This document shows, one piece after another, positions 11,018 through 19,963 of a stretch of 64,000 bases of DNA. The translations under genes and the position numbers were made by a program. The notes below the pieces were generated by a model. It searched no databases and had not been told where the DNA came from. It saw only the letters and a program-made list of their open reading frames with translations. Every line of letters begins with the position of its first letter. Within the stretch, counting starts at the first letter, position 1. This stretch comes from DATBGO01 sp050011895 (GTDB lineage Bacteria; Actinomycetota; Actinomycetes; Streptosporangiales; Streptosporangiaceae). The stretch covers positions 62,001 through 126,000 of the forward strand of contig JBEKIF010000002.1 of assembly GCA_050011895.1 (NCBI GenBank), in the 5' to 3' direction.

Positions 11018-13081
11018 ATGGCAGATCCGGCGAGCTACCGGCCAGCCCCGGGCTCGATTCCCGAGTCGCCGGGCGTATACAGGTTCCGTGATGAGCGCCG
11101 CCGGGTGATTTACGTCGGGAAGGCCAAGAGCCTGCGGTCCAGGCTCAACTCCTACTTCGCCGATTTCGCCGGGCTGCACCCGCGTACGCAGTCGATGTTG
11201 CGCGCGGCGGCCGGAGTGGACTGGACCGTGGTCGCGACCGAGGTCGAGGCCCTCCAGCTGGAGTACTCCTGGATCAAGGAGTTCGATCCCCGCTTCAACG
11301 TGCGATACCGGGACGACAAGAGCTACCCCTACCTGGCCGTGACGATGGATGAGGAGTACCCGCGCGTCATGGTCATGCGGGGGGCCAAGCGGCGCGGCGT
11401 CCGCTACTTCGGGCCGTACTCGCACGCCTGGGCGATCAGGGACACGGTCGACACGCTGCTCCGGGTTTTCCCGGTCCGGACCTGCTCGGCGGGCGTATTC
11501 AAACGTGCCGGGCAGATCGGGCGCCCATGCCTGCTCGGCTACATCGGCAAGTGCTCGGCTCCGTGCGTGGGCCGGGTCGACGCTGCCGAGCACCGCCGCC
11601 TGGCGGAGGAGTTCTGCGACTTCATGGCCGGCCAGACGGGAAAGTTCACCAGGCGGCTCGAAGCGGAAATGCGCCGCGCGGCGGCGGCGGAGGAGTACGA
11701 GCGGGCCGCCAGGCTCCGCGACGACATCCAGGCGCTGCACCGGGCGCTCGAGAAGCAGGCGGTCGTGCTGGGCGATGGCACCGACTGCGATGTCGTCGCG
11801 CTGGCCGAAGATCAGCTGGAAGCGGCAGTCCAGGTCTTCTACGTACGCGGCGGGCGGGTCCGCGGGCAGCGCGGCTGGGTCGTCGACAAGGTCGAGGACA
11901 TCACCACCGGGGAACTCGTCGAGCAATTCCTCGGTCAGGTCTACGGTGACGACCGGGTGGCGGGCGAGCCGGCCGGCGCCGACCAGGCCCCGGCCGGGAG
12001 CGGCAGCCAGGCCGGCCCCGGCGCCGTCCCGCGTGAGGTGCTGGTACCGATGCAGCCGCCGGACGCGGCGGTCGTCGAGGAGTGGCTGGCGGCCAGGCGC
12101 GGTGGCCGGGTCAGCCTCCGGGTTCCGCAGCGCGGCGACAAGAAGGCGCTGCTCGAGACCGTGGCGAGGAACGCAGCCGAGTCATTGGTGCAGCACAAGA
12201 CCAGGCGGGCCAGCGACCTCACGACCCGGAGCCTGGCGATGCATGAGATCCAGGAAGCGCTCGGACTCGACGATGCGCCGCTGCGGATCGAGTGCTATGA
12301 CGTATCGAACCTGCAAGGCACGCATGTCGTCGCATCCATGATCGTCTTTGAGGACGGGCTGCCGCGCAAGTCCGAATACCGCAGGTTCAGCATCAACGGC
12401 CTGGACGGCACCGATGACGTGGCCGCGGTCCGCGAGGTCATCTCCCGCAGGTTCCGCCGCTACCTGGAGGAGATCCAGGCGACCGGCGAACTGGATGCGC
12501 TCGGCGGCGCGTCTGCTGGCGAGGATCAGCCGCCAGATCCGGCGCGGCGGCGCAAGTTCGCCTATCCGCCGAACCTGGCCGTCATCGACGGCGGCCCCGC
12601 CCAGGTCGCCGCCGCGGTTCGGGCCCTGGATGAGCTCGGCATTGACGACGTGGCCGTGTGCGGCCTGGCCAAGCGGCTTGAAGAGGTCTGGCTGCCCGGC
12701 GAGGACAGCCCGGTGATCATGCCCCGGACCAGCGAGGGCCTATATCTGCTGCAGCGGGTCAGGGATGAGGCGCACCGGTTCGCGATCACATATCACCGAA
12801 AGAAGCGATCCGCGGCGCTGACAACCAGCGAACTCGACACGATCCCCGGGCTTGGCCCGGCGCGCCGGGCTACTCTGCTAAGGCATTTCGGCTCGGTCCG
12901 CAGGATCAGCGGGGCTACGGTTGCTGAGATCGCCGCGCTTCCGGGGATAGGCCCGAGGATCGCCAAGGCGGTCCTTGACGCGCTCCGGCCTGCCCAGGAT
13001 GGCCAGGACGGCGCCGGCCGCACTGGCCGGCAGGCCGGGGGAGAGCGGGCCGGACAGACCACAGGGGGACACGCGCCATGA
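11018..13081 (+). CDS. uvrC: Excinuclease ABC subunit C
   Basis: Nuclease subunit of nucleotide excision repair, making both incisions around a lesion with UvrB. The product is 687 aa with the standard domain order: GIY-YIG nuclease (SPGVYRF, VIYVGKAKSLRSRL, about residues 15-50), UVR helix pair (YERAARLRDDIQALHRALE, about 225), RNase H-like domain (IECYDVSNLQGTHVVASM), and tandem helix-hairpin-helix (IPGLGPARRATLL and LPGIGPRIAKAVL) at the C-terminus. Small insertions rich in Gly/Ala lie near residues 320-335 and 495-505. Its stop overlaps the rapZ start by ATGA, starting the conserved uvrC-rapZ-yvcK-whiA run. Confidence 0.97.
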   Translation: MADPASYRPAPGSIPESPGVYRFRDERRRVIYVGKAKSLRSRLNSYFADFAGLHPRTQSMLRAAAGVDWTVVATEVEALQLEYSWIKEFDPRFNVRYRDDKSYPYLAVTMDEEYPRVMVMRGAKRRGVRYFGPYSHAWAIRDTVDTLLRVFPVRTCSAGVFKRAGQIGRPCLLGYIGKCSAPCVGRVDAAEHRRLAEEFCDFMAGQTGKFTRRLEAEMRRAAAAEEYERAARLRDDIQALHRALEKQAVVLGDGTDCDVVALAEDQLEAAVQVFYVRGGRVRGQRGWVVDKVEDITTGELVEQFLGQVYGDDRVAGEPAGADQAPAGSGSQAGPGAVPREVLVPMQPPDAAVVEEWLAARRGGRVSLRVPQRGDKKALLETVARNAAESLVQHKTRRASDLTTRSLAMHEIQEALGLDDAPLRIECYDVSNLQGTHVVASMIVFEDGLPRKSEYRRFSINGLDGTDDVAAVREVISRRFRRYLEEIQATGELDALGGASAGEDQPPDPARRRKFAYPPNLAVIDGGPAQVAAAVRALDELGIDDVAVCGLAKRLEEVWLPGEDSPVIMPRTSEGLYLLQRVRDEAHRFAITYHRKKRSAALTTSELDTIPGLGPARRATLLRHFGSVRRISGATVAEIAALPGIGPRIAKAVLDALRPAQDGQDGAGRTGRQAGGERAGQTTGGHAP

Positions 13082-13953
13082 CGCCGGACAAGACCGGACC
13101 GGAGATCGTCATCATCACGGGGATGTCGGGTGCGGGCCGCAGCACCGCGGCGAAGTCGCTGGAAGACCTGGACTGGTTTGTCGCCGACAACCTGCCGCCT
13201 GACCTGCTGCCGACCATGGTGGACCTGGCCAACCGTGCTCAGGGCGCGGTCCCGAGGCTCGCCGCCGTCGTCGACGTGCGCAGCCGTGCATTCTCCACCG
13301 ACCTGAAGTCGGTCATCCACGGTCTTGAGGCGCGCGGTGTCCGGCCGTATGTCGTGTTCCTCGAGGCGAGCGACGACACCCTGGTCCGCAGGTTCGATAG
13401 TGTCCGGCGCCCGCATCCGCTGCAGGATGCGGGCCGGGTGGTCGACGGCATCGCCGCGGAACGGGAGTTGCTGCGGCCAGTCCGCGGCCAGGCTGACCTG
13501 ATCCTCGACAGTTCCGACCTCAACGTGCATGAGCTGCGGGCCAGGATGCGCGATGCCTTCGGCAGCGATTCTGACCAGTCCCTGCGGGTGAACGTCATCT
13601 CCTTCGGCTTCAAGTACGGCCTGCCCGTCGATGCTGACCTGGTAGCGGACTGCAGGTTCCTGCCGAACCCGCACTGGGTGCCCGAACTCGCGCCGCTGAC
13701 CGGCCAGGACAGCGAAGTCCGCGCGTATGTCCTTGGCCAGCCAGGCGCAGCCGAGTTCCTCAGCGCCTACGTCGAGGCCGTGCGGCTGACCCTGAGCGGA
13801 TACCAGAACGCGGGAAAGCACTTCGTCGTGCTCGCGGTGGGCTGCACCGGCGGGAAGCATCGCAGTGTGGTGATGGCAGAGGAGATCACGGCCAGGCTCG
13901 CCGGATCGTGGCCGGGTATCCAGGTCACGCACCGAGACCTCGGGCGCGAGTGA
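13078..13953 (+). CDS. rapZ: RNase adapter / nucleotide-binding protein RapZ
   Basis: P-loop protein of the RapZ (YvcJ) family, 291 aa. Walker A reads GMSGAGRSTAAKSL (residues about 12-25, with Arg in place of the usual Lys). The C-terminal domain contains FGFKYG, DCRFLPNPHW and GCTGGKHRSVVMAE, all family landmarks. In enterobacteria RapZ controls glmZ sRNA and amino-sugar synthesis; in actinomycetes the role is less clear. It is translationally coupled to uvrC (ATGA) upstream and to yvcK (TGATG) downstream. Confidence 0.95.
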   Translation: MTPDKTGPEIVIITGMSGAGRSTAAKSLEDLDWFVADNLPPDLLPTMVDLANRAQGAVPRLAAVVDVRSRAFSTDLKSVIHGLEARGVRPYVVFLEASDDTLVRRFDSVRRPHPLQDAGRVVDGIAAERELLRPVRGQADLILDSSDLNVHELRARMRDAFGSDSDQSLRVNVISFGFKYGLPVDADLVADCRFLPNPHWVPELAPLTGQDSEVRAYVLGQPGAAEFLSAYVEAVRLTLSGYQNAGKHFVVLAVGCTGGKHRSVVMAEEITARLAGSWPGIQVTHRDLGRE

Positions 13954-14966
13954 TGACGCCACCGCCCGACTCGGCCGGCGGTGCGCCGCGGCCGGCGGCG
14001 ATGGCCCCGGCCGGCCGGCCGCTCAGCCGCAACGTGGTCGCGCTCGGCGGCGGTCACGGGCTGTTCGCCTCGCTCTCCGCGCTGCGCAGGGTGACCCGCC
14101 ACCTCACCGCTGTGGTCACCGTCGCCGACGACGGCGGCTCGAGCGGCAGCCTGCGCCGCCAATTCGGCGTGCTCCCCCCCGGCGACCTGCGGATGGCGCT
14201 CGCGGCGCTGTGCGGGGACGATGCGTGGGGCACCACCTGGAGCCAGGTCGTGCAGCACAGGTTCACCGGCGAGGAGGAACTCGGCGGCCACGCCGTGGGC
14301 AACCTGCTCATCGTCGCGCTCTGGGAGCTGCTCGGCGATACCGTGCAGGGCCTTGACTGGGTGGGCCGCTTGCTCGGCGCGCACGGCCGGGTGCTGCCGA
14401 TGGCGTCGGTACCGCTGGACCTGGTGGCCGAGGTCGAGGGGGCTGATGCGGCCAGGCCCGATGACATGACCATGGTTAGGGGCCAGGTCGCCTGCGCGAC
14501 GACGCCAGGACGGGTACGGTCGGTTTCATTGATTCCCGCAGACCCGCCCGCATGTCCCGAGGCCGTGGCGGCGGTCGGGGCGGCGGACTGGGTGGTGCTC
14601 GGGCCCGGCTCGTGGTTCACCAGCGTGCTTCCGCACCTGCTGGTGCCGCAGCTAGCGGAGGCGCTGGTCACCACCCGGGCACGTCGGCTGGTGGCGCTGA
14701 ACCTGGCGCCGCAGCCAGGGGAGACCGAGGGGTTCTCCCCGCAGACGCACCTGGAGGTGCTCGCGGACCACGCTCCGGGGCTGACGGTCGATGTCGTGCT
14801 CGCCGATCGCGGCGCGGTCAGCGCAGCGGCACCGGAGCTAGAGAAGGCCGCCGGCCTGCTTGGTGGCAGGCTGGTGCTGGCGGACCTGGCGGTGGGGGAC
14901 GGGACGCCCCGCCACGATCCGCGGCGGCTGGCGGGCGCGTTCGCGCAGATCTTCGAGGGGGAGTAA
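13953..14966 (+). CDS. yvcK: Gluconeogenesis factor YvcK/CofD-like protein
   Basis: The product is 337 aa. It has the CofD-like/YvcK nucleotide-binding core: NVVALGGGHGLFASLSALR, VTVADDGGSSGSLRRQFG and PGDLRMALAAL near the N-terminus, then VVLGPGSWFTSVLPHLLVP and LNLAPQPGETEGF. Family members bind UDP-GlcNAc and influence carbon flux and cell-wall precursor supply. ATG 13953 overlaps the rapZ stop as TGATG; the adjacent GTG 13950 is also possible. The extra 20 residues before the core are Pro/Ala-rich. Confidence 0.93.
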   Translation: MTPPPDSAGGAPRPAAMAPAGRPLSRNVVALGGGHGLFASLSALRRVTRHLTAVVTVADDGGSSGSLRRQFGVLPPGDLRMALAALCGDDAWGTTWSQVVQHRFTGEEELGGHAVGNLLIVALWELLGDTVQGLDWVGRLLGAHGRVLPMASVPLDLVAEVEGADAARPDDMTMVRGQVACATTPGRVRSVSLIPADPPACPEAVAAVGAADWVVLGPGSWFTSVLPHLLVPQLAEALVTTRARRLVALNLAPQPGETEGFSPQTHLEVLADHAPGLTVDVVLADRGAVSAAAPELEKAAGLLGGRLVLADLAVGDGTPRHDPRRLAGAFAQIFEGE

Positions 14967-14969
14967 GCG

Positions 14970-15950
14970 ATGGCGATGACCGGGCTGGTCAAAGATGAAC
15001 TCAGCCGCGTCACCATTCTCAAGCCGTGCTGCCGGAAGGCCGAGGTGTCCACGCTGCTGCGGTTCGCGGGCGGCCTGCACCTGGCGGCGGGTCGCATCGT
15101 GGTCGAGGCTGAGCTTGACACCGGGGCGGCGGCTCGCAGGCTCCGCAAGGATGTGGCTGAGGTGTTCGGCCACACCTCGGAGCTGATCGTGCTGGCGCCG
15201 AGCGGGCTGCGCAAGGGCAACAGGTACGTGGTACGGGTGCACAAGGACGGCGCGAGCCTGGCCAGGCAGACCGGGCTGGTCGACAGCAACGGCAGGCCGG
15301 TGCGCGGGCTGCCTAAGCAGGTGGTGTCGGGTACAACCTGCGACTGCGAATCCGCATGGCGCGGCGCTTTCCTGGCTCATGGCAGCCTGACCGAGCCGGG
15401 CCGGTCGATGTCGCTCGAGGTCACCTGCCCCGGACCGGAGGCCGCCCTGGCCATGGTCGGCGCTGCGCGGCGGCTGAAGATTCATGCCAGGGCCCGCGAG
15501 ATCCGCGGCGTGGACCGGGTGGTCGTCAAGGACGGTGACGCGATCAGCGCGCTGCTGACCAGGCTGGGCGCGCACGACAGCGTGCTCGCGTGGGAGGAGC
15601 GGCGGATGCGCCGCGAGGTACGGGCGACCGCCAACAGGCTGGCCAACTTTGACGACGCCAACCTGCGCCGCAGCGCCAGGGCCGCGGTCGCGGCCGGCGC
15701 ACGGGTGGAGCGGGCCCTGGAGATCCTGGGCGCCGACGCGCCTGAGCACCTGATCGTGGCGGGCGAGTTGCGGATCAAGCACCGCCAGGCAAGCCTGGAG
15801 GAACTCGGCCAGCTGGCCGATCCGCCGCTGACGAAAGACGCGATCGCGGGCCGGATCCGGCGGCTGCTCGCGCTCGCCGATAAGCGCGCGTCCGATACCG
15901 GAGTGCCGGGCACCGAGGCGCACCTGACCGCCGACATGCTCGTGCCCTGA
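14970..15950 (+). CDS. whiA: Sporulation transcription regulator WhiA
   Basis: The product is 326 aa and begins MAMTGLVKDELSRV, the WhiA start. The N-terminal half is the degenerate LAGLIDADG homing-endonuclease-like fold (KAEVSTLLRFAGGLH; TSELIVLAPSGLRKG). The C-terminal half is a helix-turn-helix (HRQASLEELGQLADPPLTKDAIAGRIRRLL). WhiA works with WhiB to trigger sporulation septation in filamentous actinomycetes and is also kept in non-sporulating relatives. It begins four bases after yvcK and closes this operon. Confidence 0.97.
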   Translation: MAMTGLVKDELSRVTILKPCCRKAEVSTLLRFAGGLHLAAGRIVVEAELDTGAAARRLRKDVAEVFGHTSELIVLAPSGLRKGNRYVVRVHKDGASLARQTGLVDSNGRPVRGLPKQVVSGTTCDCESAWRGAFLAHGSLTEPGRSMSLEVTCPGPEAALAMVGAARRLKIHARAREIRGVDRVVVKDGDAISALLTRLGAHDSVLAWEERRMRREVRATANRLANFDDANLRRSARAAVAAGARVERALEILGADAPEHLIVAGELRIKHRQASLEELGQLADPPLTKDAIAGRIRRLLALADKRASDTGVPGTEAHLTADMLVP

Positions 15951-16058
15951 AGGCGTTCTCGTCCCCTGAAGGCGCTCCCGCCCGCCGGGTTTGTCGCCGG
16001 CTAACCCCGGCTAGCCCGGCCGCCTTTCCTTCCCGGCTAGGCTTAGCTGGTGGCGCCG

Positions 16059-16081
16059 GGCGCCGCCGCGGCAGCGGCGCC
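16059..16081. terminator. GC-rich hairpin in the whiA-gap gap
   Basis: GGCGCCGC (16059-16066) pairs with GCGGCGCC (16074-16081) around a seven-base loop. It is the strongest structure in the 224-base gap and could end the uvrC-whiA transcript. The AT-richer stretch 16108-16165 before gap should then hold the gap promoter, for which no firm -35/-10 was chosen. Confidence 0.4.
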
Positions 16082-16174
16082 GCCGATCGGTCGGCCCGCG
16101 GCCGGTGTAATGTTCGGTCGGGCCCGAGCGGCGGCGCGGCCGCTGAATCGAGCAACAGGATAAGGAGCGCTGCA

Positions 16175-17200
16175 GTGACTGTGCGGGTAGGTATCAATGG
16201 ATTTGGGCGGATTGGCCGTAACTTCTGGCGGGCCGTCAGCGCCGGGGCAGCCGCCTCGGCGGACATCGAGATCGTCGCGGCCAATGACCTGACCGACGCC
16301 AAGACTCTTGCGCACCTGCTGAAGTACGATACCGTGCTCGGCACGCTGGACTTGGACGTGACAGCAGACCACGACGTGATCATTGCCGGGGACAGCCGGA
16401 TCAGGGTGCTCGCGCTGCGGGACCCGGCCGCGCTGCCGTGGCGCGACCTCGGTGTGGACGTGGTGATCGAGGCTACCGGGCGGTTCACCGGGGCGCAGGA
16501 TGCGCGCAAGCACATCGAGGCCGGCGCGAAGAAGGTCATCATCTCGGCCCCCGCCAAGGGCGAGGACATCACGATCGTGATGGGCGTCAACGACGACTCC
16601 TACGATGCGGCCACGCACGATATCGTCTCCAACGCCTCGTGCACCACTAACTGCGTGGCGCCGCTCGCCAAGGTGCTGCTGGACAGCTTCGGCATCGTCA
16701 AGGGGCTGATGACCACGGTCCACGCCTACACCAACGACCAGGTGATCCTGGACTTCCCGCACAAGGACCTGCGCAGGGCCAGGGCCGCCGCGCAGAACAT
16801 CATCCCGACCACCACCGGTGCCGCGAAGGCGACCTCCCTGGTGCTGCCCGCGCTCGCGGGCAAGCTGGACGGGATCGCCATGCGCGTTCCCGTCATGGAC
16901 GGCTCCGTCACCGACCTGGTGGTGCAGCTCGACCGGGAAGTGACCGCCGAGGAGGTCAACGCCGCCTACCGGGCTGCTGCCGACGGGCCGCTGAAGGGCT
17001 TCCTGCGCTACACCGACGAGCCGATCGTCTCTTCCGACATTGTCGGCACCCCGTACTCCTGCACCTTTGACTCGCTGCTCACCATGGCGCACGGCGATCA
17101 GGTCAAGGTGATCGGCTGGTACGACAACGAGTGGGGTTACTCCAACCGGCTGGCCGACGTGACCGCGCTGGTCGGTGCCGGCCTGGCCCCGAGTTCATGA
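16175..17200 (+). CDS. gap: Glyceraldehyde-3-phosphate dehydrogenase
   Basis: NAD-dependent type I GAPDH, 341 aa. The Rossmann start VGINGFGRIGRNFWRAV and the catalytic Cys156 in SNASCTTNCVAPL are intact, as is the C-terminal WYDNEWGYSNRL. GTG 16175 has AAGGAGC upstream at ideal spacing. It leads the gap-pgk-tpiA-secG operon, overlapping pgk by ATGA. In this organism it would serve glycolysis and, if the Calvin cycle operates, the reductive direction; the coenzyme preference cannot be fixed from sequence alone. Confidence 0.97.
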   Translation: MTVRVGINGFGRIGRNFWRAVSAGAAASADIEIVAANDLTDAKTLAHLLKYDTVLGTLDLDVTADHDVIIAGDSRIRVLALRDPAALPWRDLGVDVVIEATGRFTGAQDARKHIEAGAKKVIISAPAKGEDITIVMGVNDDSYDAATHDIVSNASCTTNCVAPLAKVLLDSFGIVKGLMTTVHAYTNDQVILDFPHKDLRRARAAAQNIIPTTTGAAKATSLVLPALAGKLDGIAMRVPVMDGSVTDLVVQLDREVTAEEVNAAYRAAADGPLKGFLRYTDEPIVSSDIVGTPYSCTFDSLLTMAHGDQVKVIGWYDNEWGYSNRLADVTALVGAGLAPSS

Positions 17201-18405
17201 GGGGAATCGACGACCTCGATGTCGGCGGCCAGACGGTGCTGCTCAGGGTCGACCTGAACGTGCCCCTGGACGGTGACCGGATCACCGACGACGGCCGAAT
17301 CAGGGCCAGCCTGCCGACCATCACCAAACTGGCCGGCCGGGGGGCGCGCGTGCTGGCCTGCGCGCATCTCGGCCGCCCCAAGGGCGCTAGCTACGACGAG
17401 CGCGCCGCAGGCGGGCCGTCGCTCCGCCCGGTGGCCACCCGCCTGGGAGAGCTGCTCGGGGCGCAGGTCGCGCTGGCCGATGACGTAACCGGCCCCGCCG
17501 CCGCCGCGGTCGCCACTGGACTGCAGGACGGCCAGGTCGGCCTGCTGGAGAACATCAGGTTCGAACCCGCGGAGACGACCAAGGACGATGCGCAGCGGGG
17601 CGAGCTGGCCCGCAGGCTCGCCGGGATGGCGCAGCTGTACGTCGGCGACGGCTTCGGCGCGCTGCACCGCAAGCACGCCAGCGTCTACGACGCGGCGCTG
17701 CTGCTGCCGCATGCGGCAGGTGACCTGGTGCTGGCCGAGGTGGCGGTGCTGCACCAGCTCACCACCGACCCGGCCAGGCCGTACGTGGTGGTCCTGGGCG
17801 GCGCCAAGCCGTCCGACAAGCTGGCCGTGATCAGCAACCTGCTGGACAGCGCCGACCGGCTGCTGATCGGCGGCGGCATGTCCTATACGTTCCTGGCCGC
17901 CCGCGGCTACGAGGTCGGTCACTCGCTGCTGGAGGCCGATCAGATCCCGCAGGTCTCCGACCTGCTGGCGGAGGCAGAGCGGCGCGGCGTGGAGGTGGTC
18001 CTCCCTGTCGACCTGGTCGCCGCCACCGGCTACGCGCCCGACGCCGAGCATGAGGTGGTGGCCGTGGCCGACTTCCCCGCGGACCGGGAAAGCCTTGACA
18101 TGGGCCCGGCTACCCGAGCGCTGTTCGCCGCCAAGCTCGCCGACGCGAAGACGGTCTTCTGGAACGGGCCGGTGGGGGTGTTCGAGTTCCCCGCCTTCGC
18201 GGCGGGCACCCGGGCTGTTGCCGAGGCAATCAGCCGGGTAGCGGGACTGACGGTGGTCGGCGGCGGCGACTCCGCGGCAGCCGTTCGGCTTCTCGGTTTT
18301 CACGACACCGCGTTCTCGCACATCTCTACTGGTGGCGGGGCCAGTCTCGAATACCTCGAGGGCAGGCCGCTGCCTGGCCTGGCCGCACTGCAGGAGGACA
18401 AGTGA
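17197..18405 (+). CDS. pgk: Phosphoglycerate kinase
   Basis: The product is 402 aa. Motifs seen: LLRVDLNVPLDGDRITDDGRI (substrate-binding N-domain), ACAHLGRPKG, LLENIRFEPAE, VLGGAKPSDKL, FWNGPVGVFE and the C-terminal GGGDSAAAVR. The ORF continues upstream, but the start MRGIDDLDVGG at ATG 17197 overlaps the gap stop by ATGA and matches the family N-terminus. It catalyses 1,3-bisphosphoglycerate + ADP to 3-phosphoglycerate + ATP, reversibly. Its stop overlaps the tpiA GTG start. Confidence 0.97.
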   Translation: MRGIDDLDVGGQTVLLRVDLNVPLDGDRITDDGRIRASLPTITKLAGRGARVLACAHLGRPKGASYDERAAGGPSLRPVATRLGELLGAQVALADDVTGPAAAAVATGLQDGQVGLLENIRFEPAETTKDDAQRGELARRLAGMAQLYVGDGFGALHRKHASVYDAALLLPHAAGDLVLAEVAVLHQLTTDPARPYVVVLGGAKPSDKLAVISNLLDSADRLLIGGGMSYTFLAARGYEVGHSLLEADQIPQVSDLLAEAERRGVEVVLPVDLVAATGYAPDAEHEVVAVADFPADRESLDMGPATRALFAAKLADAKTVFWNGPVGVFEFPAFAAGTRAVAEAISRVAGLTVVGGGDSAAAVRLLGFHDTAFSHISTGGGASLEYLEGRPLPGLAALQEDK

Positions 18406-19238
18406 GCCGCAGCGAGACTGGCCGTAAGCCGCTGATCCTCGGCAACTGGAAGATGCACTACACCCATTTCGAGGCGCTCGCCCTGGTGCAGAAGCTCGCC
18501 TTCACGCTCACCGGCAGCGATTTCGACGCCGCCGACGTGGCCGTGCTGCCGCCGTTCACCTCGCTTCGCAGCGTGCAGACCCTGATCGAAGGGGACAAGC
18601 TGCAGCTGGGCTATGGCGCCCAGGACATCTCCTCGCGCGACGATGGCGCCTACACCGGCGAGGTATCCGGCCGGATGCTCGCCAAGCTGGGCTGTACGTA
18701 TGTGCTGGCCGGGCACTCCGAACGGCGGCAGTACCATGGCGAAGACGACGCCATGGTCGGCGCCAAAGTGCAGGCCGCGCTGCGCAACGCCATCATGCCG
18801 GTGCTGTGCGTCGGCGAGACACTGGACGTGCGGCAGGCGGGCGGTCACGTCAGCCACACGCTCGCGCAGCTGGATGGAGCCCTGGCCGGCCTTGCCGCCG
18901 GCCAGGTCGGCAGCCTGGCGGTGGCCTATGAGCCGGTCTGGGCGATCGGCACCGGCGAGGTCGCCACCCCGGAGGACGCCCAGGAGATGTGCGGCGCGAT
19001 CCGGAGCCGGATTTCCGCCGGTCACACCGGCGCAGTGGCCGCTGGTATGCGTATCCTGTATGGGGGCTCAGTGAAGCCCGACAACATGGGCGCGATCATG
19101 GCGCAGCCGGACATCGACGGCGCGCTGGTGGGCGGCGCCAGCCTTGATGTCGGCGATTTCGTCGGGATCTGCCGGTATCGTGAAGTGATCACAGAAACCG
19201 GGAGCACAGGAACCGGGAGCGCAGGCACCGGCGCGTAG
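18402..19238 (+). CDS. tpiA: Triose-phosphate isomerase
   Basis: The product is 278 aa. LILGNWKMHYTHFEA carries the active-site Asn and Lys, VLAGHSERRQYHGE the catalytic His, and VAYEPVWAIGTGEVATPEDAQEM the catalytic Glu and flexible loop 6. GTG 18402 overlaps the pgk stop. The family is usually about 250-260 aa; here the C-terminus carries an extra low-complexity tail (ETGSTGTGSAGTGA) encoded by a 15-bp DNA repeat that ends exactly at the stop codon. Confidence 0.97.
   Translation: MSRSETGRKPLILGNWKMHYTHFEALALVQKLAFTLTGSDFDAADVAVLPPFTSLRSVQTLIEGDKLQLGYGAQDISSRDDGAYTGEVSGRMLAKLGCTYVLAGHSERRQYHGEDDAMVGAKVQAALRNAIMPVLCVGETLDVRQAGGHVSHTLAQLDGALAGLAAGQVGSLAVAYEPVWAIGTGEVATPEDAQEMCGAIRSRISAGHTGAVAAGMRILYGGSVKPDNMGAIMAQPDIDGALVGGASLDVGDFVGICRYREVITETGSTGTGSAGTGA
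19197..19235. repeat. 15-bp tandem repeat abutting the tpiA stop
   Basis: Units ACCGGGAGCACAGGA (19197-19211) and ACCGGGAGCGCAGGC (19212-19226) are followed by a partial copy, ACCGGCGCG (19227-19235). The TAG stop of tpiA is the very next codon (19236-19238). The repeat encodes the Gly/Thr/Ser tail. Confidence 0.88.
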
Positions 19239-19262
19239 GGCGCGGAGGGACGAGGAGCAGCA

Positions 19263-19493
19263 GTGACTATCGCCATCTCGATCGTCCTGATTATCACGAG
19301 CCTGCTCATGATCCTGCTCGTGCTGCTGCACAAGGGCAAGGGCGGCGGTCTCTCTGACTTGTTCGGCGGCGGCGTCACGTCGACGCTGGGCTCATCGTCG
19401 GTGGTCGAGCGGAACCTGGACCGGATCACGATCTTCACCGGCATCCTCTGGTTCCTCTGCATCATCGGTCTCAACCTGCTGCTGAACCACTGA
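19263..19493 (+). CDS. secG: Preprotein translocase subunit SecG
   Basis: The product is 76 aa with two membrane helices: ISIVLIITSLLMILLVLLHKG (about 5-25) and IFTGILWFLCIIGLNLLL (about 56-73). The connecting loop KGGGLSDLFGGGV is characteristic of SecG. It assists SecYE in protein export. GTG 19263 lies 24 bases after tpiA, with GAGGAGCAG upstream. The position after tpiA is the standard actinobacterial order. Confidence 0.95.
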   Translation: MTIAISIVLIITSLLMILLVLLHKGKGGGLSDLFGGGVTSTLGSSSVVERNLDRITIFTGILWFLCIIGLNLLLNH

Positions 19494-19553
19494 CCGTCAG
19501 TCCATGCGCCCCCACGGGCAGCACCAACCATTTAGCTACGCAAGAGGTGAGCA

Positions 19554-19889
19554 GTGAGCAGTGGCAACGCTATCCGCGGCAGCCGCGTCGGGGCTGGTCC
19601 GATGGGCGAGGCAGAGCGCGGCGAGGCCGCGCCGCGGGTGCGGGTCTCGTTCTGGTGCTGCAATAGGCACGAGACCGAGCCGAGCTTTGCGAGCGATGCC
19701 GCGGTCCCGGAGACCTGGGACTGCCCGCGCTGCGGGTTCCCCGCCGGGCAGGATGAGGCAAACCCGCCAGCGCCGCCGCACGCTGAGCCGTACAAGACCC
19801 ACCTGGCGTACGTGAAGGAGCGCCGCAACGACACCGACGGCGCGGCCATCCTGGCCGAGGCACTCGACAGGCTCCGCAAGGGCGCCTGA
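19554..19889 (+). CDS. rbpA: RNA polymerase-binding protein RbpA
   Basis: The product is 111 aa. It begins with the RbpA signature GNAIRGSRVGAGPMGEAERG, which contacts the sigma factor and promoter DNA, followed by a Zn-ribbon-type core (FWCCNRHE and WDCPRCGFPAG, with the Cys pairs) and a helical sigma-interaction tail (YVKERRNDTDGAAILAEALDRL). RbpA stabilises open complexes with the principal sigma factor and is restricted to Actinobacteria, so it anchors the taxonomic call. It is in the same direction as secG, 60 bases downstream. Confidence 0.96.
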   Translation: MSSGNAIRGSRVGAGPMGEAERGEAAPRVRVSFWCCNRHETEPSFASDAAVPETWDCPRCGFPAGQDEANPPAPPHAEPYKTHLAYVKERRNDTDGAAILAEALDRLRKGA

Positions 19890-19963
19890 CCCTGACCGCC
19901 GGCCGTCTGACCGTCCGGCCGTCGGCCGTCCAGGGCACCCGCCGCCGCCCGCCCGGGGCCTGG

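Noticed and set aside
11050..11075. tRNA-like TpsiC-loop sequence GGCTCGATTCCCGAG
   Set aside because: It lies in the conserved N-terminus of uvrC and no cloverleaf can be built around it.
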